From the NCBI RefSeq assembly GCF_004769405.1, contig NZ_RQES01000012.1:1-64000 (forward strand): a stretch of 64,000 nt of DNA. The letters are read 5' to 3'. Below the pieces are notes generated by a model. It had not been told where the DNA came from. It ran no database searches and saw only the letters and a list, made by a program, of their open reading frames with translations. The first letter of the stretch is position 1; every line of letters starts with the position of its first letter. The stretch is from Leptospira selangorensis (GTDB lineage: Bacteria; Spirochaetota; Leptospiria; Leptospirales; Leptospiraceae). The translations under genes and the position numbers were made by a program. This document shows positions 36,817 to 44,675 of this stretch, piece by piece.

Positions 36817-38538
36817 CTATTCAATAATTTTTATCGAAACCGGGGTTATGTCAGGAGAAGGCTGCATAATCAGGTATCCTTGCGAATATTCTATCCCCAG
36901 AGAACGTACAACTTTCAGTTCCTCCGGAGTAGAAACGAATTCTGCGACTACTTTCGCGCCGATTCTATGTGCAAGTTCTGTGATTGCAGAAGTCAGAATA
37001 AATGCTGTCCGATTTCTTTCCAAAGATTGTATAAATTTTCCATCTATCTTGATGAAGTCGGGTTGGATCTCCAGTAATCTGGAAAAATTCGAGTGCTCTA
37101 CTCCGAAATCGTCGATTGCAATTTTTGCTCCCAATTCTTTCAGCTCTGCGATCACTTTCAGTCTTTCCGGATTTCCGTGAAAACTTGCAGTTTCTAAAAT
37201 TTCAAAAGTTACTCTGGAAGGATTGATCCCGTAATGTTCCATTCTAGACAAAGCCCATTTCGGAAAACTTGGGCTTTCCAATTCGGTCTCGGACAAATTG
37301 ATGGAGAATGAATAAGAAGAATCTGAAAATTTTTTAAGCGCCTTTTCGAAAAGGATAGGGCTGATCCTTCTCAAAAGTCCCGTGGACTTTGCCAGATACA
37401 AAAAGCTCGCGGGCGCATAAACTTTTCCGTCTTCCACGATCCTGGCAAGGCATTCGAATTTTTCCACCTTACCTGTTTGGTTGTCCATAATCCCTTGGAA
37501 ATATGGTACGACATTGCCGGAATGGATCGCCTGGTTCAGTCTTTTTCCAAGATCCATATTGATCTTGTAAAGGTCTTGGTCGTCCATCTTCTCGGAATAG
37601 GAGTAAATACCTGATTCAGAATCGAATTCGGGCTCTTGGCTCGCTTTGACGAGTGCAAGCCTTGCCTTATAATATAGATCTTTTTTGCCACTGGCAGTGG
37701 CTATGGTCGCATTGATCCGGAAGGAAATTCCGGAAGCCGTAAAATAATCGGAGCGGAGAAGGATCCGAAATGCAATCAAATGAGGCAAAAACTCCTCTTC
37801 CGACACTTTGGAGAGGACCGCTACCTCGTCCTCGTATACATGGAAAATTTCTCCGTAGTTCCCAAGGATAGATTTCATAGAATCCAGGAACTTCTTCATT
37901 AGATCCTTATAGAGAGAAACTCCGAAATCTCTTGTAGTCAAAGAAGTAGATTCTATTCGTATTAACGCGAGAAGAGAATCTTCTTTTTCTTCGGCTGCGA
38001 GATCCAATCTTCTTCTTAATGATTCCAAATTAGGGAGTCCGGAATCTCTATTATAAAGAAGTGCTTCTTCTAATTTTTTATTTAGCTCGGAAAGAGAAAT
38101 ATCTGATTCATAAGAACGGACCGCTTCTTTCACGGTCATGAGTAGATCGTTTGAGTCCCAGGGTTTGGAAAGATATCTGTATAAGTTCGCTTTATTCAAA
38201 GCATTTCCCACGGACTCTGCACTCGCCTGTCCAGTGAGCATAATTTTTCTGGTATTCGGATTTGTTTCTTGGATGCGTATTAAGAACTCATCCCCTCTAA
38301 TCCCCGGCATTACCTGGTCGCTTAATATCGCTGGGATATGAATTCCCGCCTGATTACATTCTTCCACTATTTGGAGAGCGAGTTCTGCGCTGTCTGCCGC
38401 TTCTATCTGGTAACTTTTTCCGAAGGCGGATTTGAGCTGCTCTTTGAGTCCCCTCAAGATGATCAACTCGTCATCGACGCATAAAATCACCGATCTTTTA
38501 GGCGATTCTTCTGATGATCCATTTTCTTGGTTTTTCAC
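36817..38538 (-). CDS. REC-GGDEF(degenerate)-EAL cyclic-di-GMP phosphodiesterase
   Basis: A 573-residue cytosolic protein. A receiver comes first (about 15-135; Asp22, Asp23, phospho-acceptor Asp74, LTGQAS, SKPW). A GGDEF-like domain follows (about 160-320) in which the catalytic loop reads YEDEV, so it is inactive. The EAL domain (about 330-570) keeps the metal and catalytic residues: E in ECLAR, INLSE, EILET, IDDFG, IKIDG, AEFV and QGYL. It should cleave c-di-GMP under phosphorylation control. The start is GTG. It is divergent from the ferredoxin-cyclase-peroxidase gene; 90 bases separate the two starts. Confidence 0.9.
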   Translation of the reverse strand: MKNQENGSSEESPKRSVILCVDDELIILRGLKEQLKSAFGKSYQIEAADSAELALQIVEECNQAGIHIPAILSDQVMPGIRGDEFLIRIQETNPNTRKIMLTGQASAESVGNALNKANLYRYLSKPWDSNDLLMTVKEAVRSYESDISLSELNKKLEEALLYNRDSGLPNLESLRRRLDLAAEEKEDSLLALIRIESTSLTTRDFGVSLYKDLMKKFLDSMKSILGNYGEIFHVYEDEVAVLSKVSEEEFLPHLIAFRILLRSDYFTASGISFRINATIATASGKKDLYYKARLALVKASQEPEFDSESGIYSYSEKMDDQDLYKINMDLGKRLNQAIHSGNVVPYFQGIMDNQTGKVEKFECLARIVEDGKVYAPASFLYLAKSTGLLRRISPILFEKALKKFSDSSYSFSINLSETELESPSFPKWALSRMEHYGINPSRVTFEILETASFHGNPERLKVIAELKELGAKIAIDDFGVEHSNFSRLLEIQPDFIKIDGKFIQSLERNRTAFILTSAITELAHRIGAKVVAEFVSTPEELKVVRSLGIEYSQGYLIMQPSPDITPVSIKIIE

Positions 38539-38628
38539 GATCGGATACTCGTAGAACTTGGAATTAGACGTGGAAAAAAAGAATTTCCGGCCCGGACCAA
38601 AAGAATATTTTTATTCTTAGAGAGCGTC

Positions 38629-40257
38629 ATGATAAAGATTATTTTTGAAAACGACAAGGAAGTATTCCTCGAGCCTTCCGAATTAAACAAGTCATTATTA
38701 CAGATTTCGCTGGATGCAGACATCCCTCATATACACGCATGTGGAGGTAACGCACGTTGTTCTACTTGTAGGGTATTGATCCAAGAAGGAGACGAACATC
38801 TTCTTCCCCGCAACGAAAAAGAAACGGCGTTAGCTCAGAAGAAGGGTTTTCCGGATAACGTAAGACTCGCCTGCCAGACGAAAACCACAGGTGATATCGT
38901 ACTCAGAAGATTAGTTATAGATGAAGCTGATAAGGCCCTCGCTTCTACTTTTTCAGATCTGATCTCTGGGATAGAAAAACCTGTTGCGATCTTATTTAGT
39001 GATATTAGAGGTTTTACCGGTTTTTCCGAAAGTCATTTGCCTTATGATGTAATTCATATTCTAAATCGGTACTTTTATAGGATGGGAGATAAGGTCCTAA
39101 AGTACGGCGGGATCATTGATAAATATATAGGCGATGGACTTATGGCGATCTTCGGTTTAGAAGATCCTGATCCGGTCCGTGCAAACCTAAATGCGATCCG
39201 CTCGGCATTGGAAATGAGATCCGAATTAGAAAGTTTGAATACTTATCTCCAAAATCATTTGGGTTCCGAATTCGAAATAGGGATCGGTATCAATTATGGA
39301 ACTGCAATCCTAGGAAAATTAGGTCATCCATTAAGCATGTCCTTCACTGCGATCGGAGACACGGTCAACTCTGCAAGCAGGATAGAAACAACCACTAAGA
39401 AGGCAGGTGCAAAAATTTTAGTCTCTCAAAAGGTTTACGAATCCGTAAAAGAAAGAATTCAGAAAGGAAGAAGTTTCGAAACGAAACTGAAAGGTAAGAC
39501 CGGGAACTATAGAGTCCACGAAGTATTAGGGACTAAAAATAATTGTGAAGGAAGCACTTGGCAAGAAACAGGATACAGGATCTGGGATAAGATCGATCCT
39601 ACGGAAGTTGGAGCCTGGCTTCGTATGGTATTTCACGCTTCTTCTATCTTCTCCGCCGATGGAGAATGGTTAGGTCTCGAAGGTTCGATTCGTTTTCCTA
39701 GCATCTTAAATGATGAGAATAATCGCGGAGTCGCAAAACAAATTGAAGAGATCATTCATTTAAGAGAAGAAATGGAAAAAGAAGGAAGAGTTGGAATTCC
39801 TTCTCTTTCGGATATGATCGCTCTTTCGGGAGCACTCGCACTTCAAAAAGCGGGAGGACCTCAGGTCCATATTCTAACAGGTAGAAAGGATGCGAATTAT
39901 CCAAGTGGAAGAATGCTTATGCCTGTGGACAGTCCGGACGTAAAGGATTCTTTGGATTATTTTTCTATGATGGGATTTTCCACAAGAGATACGGTTCTAT
40001 TAATGGGAGTCCATACATTGGGCTGGCATTCTAAGGGTTCTTTTACGGAGACTCCGAATATATTCAATAATCATTATTTTAGGGATCTACTTTTAGACGG
40101 TGGAGTCAGAATGCTCGCAACAGACAGGGCACTACTCGGCTCCGAAGAAACCAAAAGAATGGTGATGGAATACGCGCTCAACGAGTCCTTATTTTTCAAA
40201 GACTTCCAAGGGCTTTACCAAAGATTGGTAGAACAAAAACGATTGGAAGAATCCTGA
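38629..40257 (+). CDS. ferredoxin - class III nucleotide cyclase - haem peroxidase fusion
   Basis: A 542-residue, three-domain cytosolic protein. Residues 1-95: [2Fe-2S] ferredoxin with Cys38-x5-Cys44-x2-Cys47-x34-Cys82. Residues 115-300: class III cyclase with metal Asp125 and Asp169, substrate-selecting Lys165 and Thr240 (adenylate type), Asn247 and Arg251. Residues 325-535: class I haem peroxidase (ascorbate/cytochrome c peroxidase-like) with distal Arg332 and His336, proximal His462 (GVHTLG) and its Asp499 partner (ATDRAL). The distal Trp of class I is Phe335 here. The parts are in one uninterrupted frame. I chose ATG 38629 since it opens the ferredoxin fold; an earlier TTG at 38527 overlaps the divergent gene. 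Probable role: cAMP output controlled by redox or peroxide (inference). Confidence 0.92.
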   Translation: MIKIIFENDKEVFLEPSELNKSLLQISLDADIPHIHACGGNARCSTCRVLIQEGDEHLLPRNEKETALAQKKGFPDNVRLACQTKTTGDIVLRRLVIDEADKALASTFSDLISGIEKPVAILFSDIRGFTGFSESHLPYDVIHILNRYFYRMGDKVLKYGGIIDKYIGDGLMAIFGLEDPDPVRANLNAIRSALEMRSELESLNTYLQNHLGSEFEIGIGINYGTAILGKLGHPLSMSFTAIGDTVNSASRIETTTKKAGAKILVSQKVYESVKERIQKGRSFETKLKGKTGNYRVHEVLGTKNNCEGSTWQETGYRIWDKIDPTEVGAWLRMVFHASSIFSADGEWLGLEGSIRFPSILNDENNRGVAKQIEEIIHLREEMEKEGRVGIPSLSDMIALSGALALQKAGGPQVHILTGRKDANYPSGRMLMPVDSPDVKDSLDYFSMMGFSTRDTVLLMGVHTLGWHSKGSFTETPNIFNNHYFRDLLLDGGVRMLATDRALLGSEETKRMVMEYALNESLFFKDFQGLYQRLVEQKRLEES

Positions 40258-40279
40258 CTCCGTTTTTTTCTGGAATTAG

Positions 40280-41377
40280 ATGCGATTCCAGCCCGCTTTA
40301 GACAAGATCCCGGCTTACGAGGCCGGCAAACCGATTGAACTAGTTGTACGTGAATACGGAATTTCTCCTGAGAAAGTTCTCAAACTTGCCTCCAATGAGA
40401 ATCCTTATGGTGTATCTCCCAAGGTTTCCGAGGTCATTAAAGAAGCTGTATATAAGATGCCCTTATATCCTGACGACTCCTATAAGGCGTTAAAGGATGC
40501 GCTTGCAAAAGCGCATGAAGTAGATGCAAAAAACGTAATACAAGGGAACGGTAGTGACCAGATATTCGATTTTGCGACACGATCCGTTCTAAGCCCTGGA
40601 GATAAAATCCTCCAAAACGGCAAAACATTCTCCATGTATTCCATTTACGCAGGACAATGCGGGGCCGAGACAATCCAAACCGGTTCGGAACTCCATGATC
40701 TGGACCAGTTTTTAGACCTGTATAAAAAACATTCTCCTAAGATCATATTCATATGCACTCCTTGTAATCCGATCGGGGACGCTTTGGATCAGTCGGACCT
40801 ATACACTTTTCTCCAAAAAATTTCCTCGGATACGATGGTGGTTTTGGACGCTGCTTATATGGAGTTCGGAAAGACCAGAGATCCTAAAAAAGAAGTCAAA
40901 GCGGCGGATGTAATTTCAAAATTCCCGAATGTATTATATACAAATACATTCTCTAAAATTTACGGATTAGGCGGAATGAGGATCGGATATGGTATCGCTT
41001 CCGAAGAAATGATCCGCGCATTCTACAAATTGAGACCTCCATTCAATGTTTCTCAACTTTCTCAATTGGCGGCGGCAACTGCATTAGCTGATAGAGAGTT
41101 CGTGGAAAATTATCTCAAATCAAACTTAAAAGAGATGGTCCGTTACGAAGAATTTGCAAAGAAGAAGGGCCTTTCTTACTTCGAATCCTATGCAAACTTT
41201 ATCACGATCAAATTGGACCAAGCAAAATTGGATTCCACCCAAACCTTCGAGACATTGCTGAAGGAAGGGATTATATTAAGAAATCTAAAAAGTTACGGAT
41301 TGAACGCTTTGAGAATTACGATAGGAAGGCCGGAGCAGAACGACAGGGTATTAGAAAGACTTTCGGAACTCTTATGA
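40280..41377 (+). CDS. hisC: histidinol-phosphate aminotransferase
   Basis: A 365-residue PLP enzyme of fold type I. Typical HisC features: NENPYG (about residues 38-43), GNGSDQIFDF, the substrate/PLP region CTPCNPIGD, Asp in VVLDAAYMEFG, the Schiff-base Lys in TFSKIYGLGGMRIGY, and Arg in LRITIGRPEQN near the end. It converts imidazole-acetol phosphate to histidinol phosphate in histidine synthesis. No other his genes are adjacent. It follows the cyclase fusion gene by 22 bases on the same strand and could be co-transcribed. Confidence 0.92.
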   Translation: MRFQPALDKIPAYEAGKPIELVVREYGISPEKVLKLASNENPYGVSPKVSEVIKEAVYKMPLYPDDSYKALKDALAKAHEVDAKNVIQGNGSDQIFDFATRSVLSPGDKILQNGKTFSMYSIYAGQCGAETIQTGSELHDLDQFLDLYKKHSPKIIFICTPCNPIGDALDQSDLYTFLQKISSDTMVVLDAAYMEFGKTRDPKKEVKAADVISKFPNVLYTNTFSKIYGLGGMRIGYGIASEEMIRAFYKLRPPFNVSQLSQLAAATALADREFVENYLKSNLKEMVRYEEFAKKKGLSYFESYANFITIKLDQAKLDSTQTFETLLKEGIILRNLKSYGLNALRITIGRPEQNDRVLERLSELL

Positions 41378-41392
41378 GAAGAAGTTCCGGAT

Positions 41393-41563
41393 TTATTTTT
41401 CGTATAGATCTGGTCTTAGTCGGACCACTTTTTCGTCTCTGCTTTCTGCCTTTTTAGTGGAGAAATTTACAGCTTCCGAACGAGCAAATTCCTTTCTAAC
41501 CTGGATAGGTCCAGCGGATTGAAATTGGCTTTTTTCGTTTTTCTCTTTTTCGGATCGAAACAT
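41393..41563 (-). CDS. small Lys/Glu-rich protein, 56 residues
   Basis: A short minus-strand ORF from ATG 41563 to TAA 41393. AAAAAAGGAGG sits 6 bases before the ATG, the best ribosome-binding site in this part of the window. The protein begins MFRSEKEKNE and ends RPDLYEK. It is strongly charged (many Lys, Glu and Arg), has no Cys or hydrophobic helix, and is probably soluble. I do not recognise a family. A leader hairpin (41582-41597) lies just upstream. It converges with hisC, 15 bases apart. Confidence 0.65.
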   Translation of the reverse strand: MFRSEKEKNEKSQFQSAGPIQVRKEFARSEAVNFSTKKAESRDEKVVRLRPDLYEK

Positions 41564-41581
41564 TCGAAACCTCCTTTTTTC

Positions 41582-41597
41582 GTCTTAAGGGTAAGAC
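41582..41597 (-). promoter_or_regulatory. leader hairpin before small ORF
   Basis: GTCTTA-CCCT-TAAGAC on the minus strand, a perfect 6-base stem with a 4-base loop. It ends 5 bases before AAAAAAGGAGG-type sequence of the 56-residue ORF. Not a terminator (no U-run). Confidence 0.35.
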
Positions 41598-41802
41598 CCG
41601 CAGTTTCCATATTTAGTTTCGTCTCGAAACAGCGAATTCCTTACCGTATTATGTCAAAATTTTCTAGTTCATTATTACCTTACTCCCTATCTACAACAAG
41701 TGGATGACTAGAATATTACAGAAAGATATTTCTTTTAAAGCGAAGGTAGGAACTCCTTTCCGAAAATCCGCCAGGAAGTTTCGAAAAGAAGCCTAGATTA
41801 GA

Positions 41803-42249
41803 TTAAGCTGCAACAGAAGATCCAGATTTTTGGGACAATACTCCTACTCCGGATAAAGTATCCTTCACAGGGCAGATCCTTTCTATATGAGCAAGTAGTG
41901 AATCCACATTCTCTTTAGGAGAATCTGTTTGGATATCTACTCTATAACGGATTTGAGAAAACCCAGGACGAACTGGTGCAATTTCCTGGAACCCGTCCAA
42001 ATCCAGATCTCCTTCCACGAATATATGGAAATCCTTTAATTCTACCTTATGAGCTGGAGCATAAAGAGAAACCAAAACTCCGACACAACTTGCAAGACCA
42101 CCTAACACAAGTTCAACTGGATTCGGCCCTTGGTCCGTTCCACCTAAAATTTCAGGCTCGTCCACTACCCATTTATGATTCCTGGATTGCAGGTTTAGTT
42201 TCAAACCTCCTGCCCAAGAAGCCTTACTTTCAAATACAGTATTTGCCAT
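41803..42249 (-). CDS. OsmC family peroxiredoxin-like protein
   Basis: A 148-residue OsmC/Ohr-fold protein. The two redox cysteines are visible: one in LASCVGV (about residue 56), the other in ERICPVKD (about residue 126). The family reduces organic hydroperoxides with lipoyl or thiol donors; YhfA-like members have less certain roles. Cytosolic. GGGAGGA lies 7 bases before the ATG, partly inside a hairpin (42258-42279). Single gene; 239 bases without a gene follow it before the small ORF. Confidence 0.85.
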   Translation of the reverse strand: MANTVFESKASWAGGLKLNLQSRNHKWVVDEPEILGGTDQGPNPVELVLGGLASCVGVLVSLYAPAHKVELKDFHIFVEGDLDLDGFQEIAPVRPGFSQIRYRVDIQTDSPKENVDSLLAHIERICPVKDTLSGVGVLSQKSGSSVAA

Positions 42250-42257
42250 ATCTTCCT

Positions 42258-42279
42258 CCCGAAGTTAAAATCATTCGGG
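42258..42279 (-). promoter_or_regulatory. hairpin overlapping the osmC-type ribosome site
   Basis: On the minus strand CCCGAA-TGATTTTAAC-TTCGGG forms a 6-base stem whose last GGG is also the first GGG of the Shine-Dalgarno GGGAGGA. It could damp translation of the OsmC gene. Confidence 0.4.
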
Positions 42280-42376
42280 ATCCTGGCTTTTGGATGGGAA
42301 GAATTTAATATGTTATTACGGATATTTTAGACGTTTTATTGAACAAAGGAATGGACCTTTGCCCAATCACTTGGTC

Positions 42377-42838
42377 TTACATTTTTTCGCCGGGCAATTC
42401 ACTGGCCTGTTTGATCCAGGAAGAAAGTTGGGCCTCGTCTATTTTATCAGTCTCTTTGATATCCAGGTAACGAACTTCCTTATGTTTGGATTCACCAGGA
42501 GGAAGCGGTTTTAAATGGCTTCCTCTAAAGAAGGCAACCTTAACGTATTTATTGAAAACATGAATTCCAAGAAACCAACCATCTCCTTCGATCCCATATA
42601 AAGGAGAGTTCCATTTTACTGCCTTATATACGTAAGGAACAGTGCGGACTATAATTTCGTCCAGCTTTCGCCCTATCTCTTTTTTCCAACCTGGCATTGC
42701 GGAAATATATTCTTGGACCGGGCCGTCACCATAACCTTTTGCAATTTGTGGATTACCGCCTGAAAGTAAGACCGGATCCTTTTTTTTAGCCGCAGGTTTA
42801 ACTTTTACCTTCTTTGCTGGTGCCTTCTTCTTAATCAT
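42377..42838 (-). CDS. DUF1801 (YdhG-like) protein
   Basis: A 153-residue protein: a Lys/Ala-rich basic tail (residues 1-22) and a DUF1801 domain (about 35-150) with the usual aromatic core (YKAVKWNSPLYGI, GWFLGIHVFNKYVKVAFFRG). Biochemical role unknown. It is the last gene of the ArsR-headed operon and overlaps the YdeI-like gene by 8 bases. The basic tail might bind nucleic acid (inference). Confidence 0.8.
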   Translation of the reverse strand: MIKKKAPAKKVKVKPAAKKKDPVLLSGGNPQIAKGYGDGPVQEYISAMPGWKKEIGRKLDEIIVRTVPYVYKAVKWNSPLYGIEGDGWFLGIHVFNKYVKVAFFRGSHLKPLPPGESKHKEVRYLDIKETDKIDEAQLSSWIKQASELPGEKM

Positions 42839-43409
42839 CTAATCCCTTTCCTTTCAGAATATGAGGGATATACTTTTGGATCCTCGCCTCTCTTGTCTTC
42901 GCTTGTTTCGCGGAAGAAAAATGAAGAAGATATCCTCTTTGCCTTCCTGGAGTTAAGGAATCAAAAGCGGATTTTAAATTGGGAGATTCCTCAAGTTTAC
43001 TTAAAAATTCCTCAGGCATATCAAATTCTTTCGTCTTTTTGAAATTTACTTTTTGGCCCGACTTCTCCACTTCTATAGCATTTTTGATATAAGATTTTAA
43101 AGCAGTTTTGAGTTTATCGATTTCTTTCAGATTCGTAAATCGGATCTGGCGAGCCGACTGTACATTCTTGGTTTGTTGGATTAAAATTCCTTTTGGGTCT
43201 TTTAATAGTGCACCTTTGAAAAACAAAAATGCACAATATTCTTTGAATCCGTGTATCAAAACTATATTATTGTCCTGAGACGTGTAACAAGGTTGACCCC
43301 ATTTTAATTCTTCGGTAAGTCCTGAAGCTAAAGCGATCTTACGTAATGCTTCATATTCTTCCTTCCATTGTTTGGCCTTATTAAAAAAGAAATCAACCTT
43401 GGGATTCAT
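42831..43409 (-). CDS. YdeI/OmpD-associated family protein with DUF1801 domain
   Basis: A 192-residue protein: an N-terminal DUF1801 domain (about 1-120, ELKWGQPCYTSQDNNIVLIHGFKEYCAFLFF) plus the YdeI-type C-terminal helix region (FDSLTPGRQRGYLLHFSSAKQAKTREARIQK). The family recurs beside ArsR/AHSA1 genes and is of unknown function. Member of the ArsR operon (gap 7 bases to DoxX). Confidence 0.82.
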   Translation of the reverse strand: MNPKVDFFFNKAKQWKEEYEALRKIALASGLTEELKWGQPCYTSQDNNIVLIHGFKEYCAFLFFKGALLKDPKGILIQQTKNVQSARQIRFTNLKEIDKLKTALKSYIKNAIEVEKSGQKVNFKKTKEFDMPEEFLSKLEESPNLKSAFDSLTPGRQRGYLLHFSSAKQAKTREARIQKYIPHILKGKGLDD

Positions 43410-43416
43410 TGATGGA

Positions 43417-43791
43417 TCAACCTTGTAATTTTCTGTCAGCGGGTCTGAAATACCAGGATACTACAGTAAGCACCAGCAATAATACGGGTCCAAAATATTC
43501 TTTTGCACCGTCTCCTGCCGCGAAATGAGAGAACACTGCTCCTGACATTGTAAAGAAAAATCCCGCGTAAGCCCATTCCTTTACCAAAGGATATTTAGGG
43601 ACAAGAACAGCGATCACTCCTAATAATTTCCAAATACCTAATATGATCATCAAATAAGCGGGATAACCTAAATGTGCAAACATATCCGCTTCTTCTTTCA
43701 TTTGGATCGTTTGAACGATCCCGGTCGATACCATTCCCAAAGAAAGCCAAGCAGTGGCGATCCAATATATAATCTTATTTCTCATTTCCAA
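43417..43791 (-). CDS. DoxX family membrane protein
   Basis: A 124-residue protein with four hydrophobic helices, matching the DoxX/DoxD-like family (LGYPAYLMIILGIWKLLGVIAVLVPKYPLVKEWAYAGFFF). Members sit in the inner membrane, and some are tied to redox or thiol stress. Located in the ArsR operon, 4 bases after the AHSA1 gene. Confidence 0.82.
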   Translation of the reverse strand: MEMRNKIIYWIATAWLSLGMVSTGIVQTIQMKEEADMFAHLGYPAYLMIILGIWKLLGVIAVLVPKYPLVKEWAYAGFFFTMSGAVFSHFAAGDGAKEYFGPVLLLVLTVVSWYFRPADRKLQG

Positions 43792-43795
43792 AATC

Positions 43796-44260
43796 CTATT
43801 TTAATTTAATTACGATTTCTTGTAATCTGTTATGAGCCATATTGATACCTTGTGCGAAAGGTAACTTTAATAGCTGGTCTCTATGTGAGACAGACTTGAA
43901 TATTATGTGCATAGTAAGTTTACTTTTCTCTTCGCCCAATGAGTCGAATTCTAAAAATTCAAGCTGGGGTGGAAAAGTCGAATTTTCCATTTCAAAAGTA
44001 CGAATAATCTTTTGGTCCGGAACAAATTCATGGATAACGCCATTAAATCCGTGTTTGTTTCCAAGAGGATCTGTGGTTACATATTGCCAGCTTCCATGCT
44101 TACTTGCTTCTAATTTCAAAACTTTTGTCCCCATCCATTCTTCTACGATCTCCGGTTCAATATGCGCCTTAAAAAGTAGATCCACAGGAAGATCAAATTC
44201 TCTTGTGATCAGCAATTCTTGTTTGCCGTCTTCTGCATCAATTTTGGTTTTTCTTTCCAT
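43796..44260 (-). CDS. SRPBCC / AHSA1 family protein
   Basis: A 154-residue START-like (Bet v 1 fold) protein of the AHSA1 subgroup: ITREFDLPVDLLFKAHIEPEIVEEWMG, then GSWQYVTTDPLGNKHGFNGVIHEFVP. These proteins bind a hydrophobic ligand in a deep pocket. They are commonly encoded directly after an ArsR-type regulator, as here (gap 3 bases). The ligand is unknown. Confidence 0.87.
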   Translation of the reverse strand: MERKTKIDAEDGKQELLITREFDLPVDLLFKAHIEPEIVEEWMGTKVLKLEASKHGSWQYVTTDPLGNKHGFNGVIHEFVPDQKIIRTFEMENSTFPPQLEFLEFDSLGEEKSKLTMHIIFKSVSHRDQLLKLPFAQGINMAHNRLQEIVIKLK

Positions 44261-44263
44261 ATT

Positions 44264-44587
44264 CTATTTTCTTGATTTGTATTTTTTCATTACGGATTCA
44301 AGCTTATTGAAGCGATCGTCCCACATGTTACGGAATGGTTCTATAAAGTCGGCAATTTCTTTCATCTTATTCGGATTCAATTGGTAATAAATTTCCCTAC
44401 CGTTTTGCTCTTGTTTCAGCAATTCGCACTCTGTAAGTATCTGTAAATGTTTGGAAACAGTAGGCCTGGCAGTATCAAAATTAGAAGCGATAGCTCCTGC
44501 AGTCATTGCCTGAGAGGCCACTAACAGGAGTATTGCCCGTCTAGTAGGGTCTGCGATTGCCTGAAAAACGTCCCTTCTTAGATTCAT
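44264..44587 (-). CDS. ArsR family transcriptional regulator
   Basis: A 107-residue winged helix-turn-helix protein. The recognition region reads [24 protein letters not shown], and the wing [10 protein letters not shown]. It lacks the CxC metal site of ArsR/SmtB metal sensors, so it is the metal-independent type often paired with AHSA1 proteins. It heads a five-gene operon (ArsR, AHSA1, DoxX, YdeI-like, DUF1801). Two near-identical palindromes directly before its ATG are its likely own operator. Confidence 0.88.
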   Translation of the reverse strand: MNLRRDVFQAIADPTRRAILLLVASQAMTAGAIASNFDTARPTVSKHLQILTECELLKQEQNGREIYYQLNPNKMKEIADFIEPFRNMWDDRFNKLESVMKKYKSRK

Positions 44588-44590
44588 TAT

Positions 44591-44632
44591 GTAGTCACTT
44601 AACTACGAATAAAAATGTAGCTATTTAACTAC
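44591..44632. promoter_or_regulatory. twin palindromic operator of the ArsR operon
   Basis: GTAGTCACTTAACTAC (44591-44606) and GTAGCTATTTAACTAC (44617-44632) share GTAG...TTAACTAC and are spaced 26 bases start to start. They lie 3 bases upstream of the ArsR ATG, over the expected promoter and leader, so binding of the regulator would block its own operon. Confidence 0.65.
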
Positions 44633-44675
44633 GCAACATTTTTTTGAAGTTTTTTACGGAAATTATAAGAGTGGC

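Noticed and set aside
38527..38628. Possible N-terminal extension of the cyclase fusion
   Set aside because: It runs through the divergent promoter and overlaps the REC-EAL start; the ferredoxin fold begins at the ATG at 38629.
38629..40257. Idea that the peroxidase part is a separate gene joined by an error
   Set aside because: The frame is continuous with normal codon use and no stop or internal ribosome site between the cyclase and peroxidase domains; not excluded without raw reads.
41519..41707. Plus-strand ORF of 62 codons
   Set aside because: No ribosome site, Phe/Ser-rich translation, and it is antisense to the better supported 56-residue minus-strand gene.
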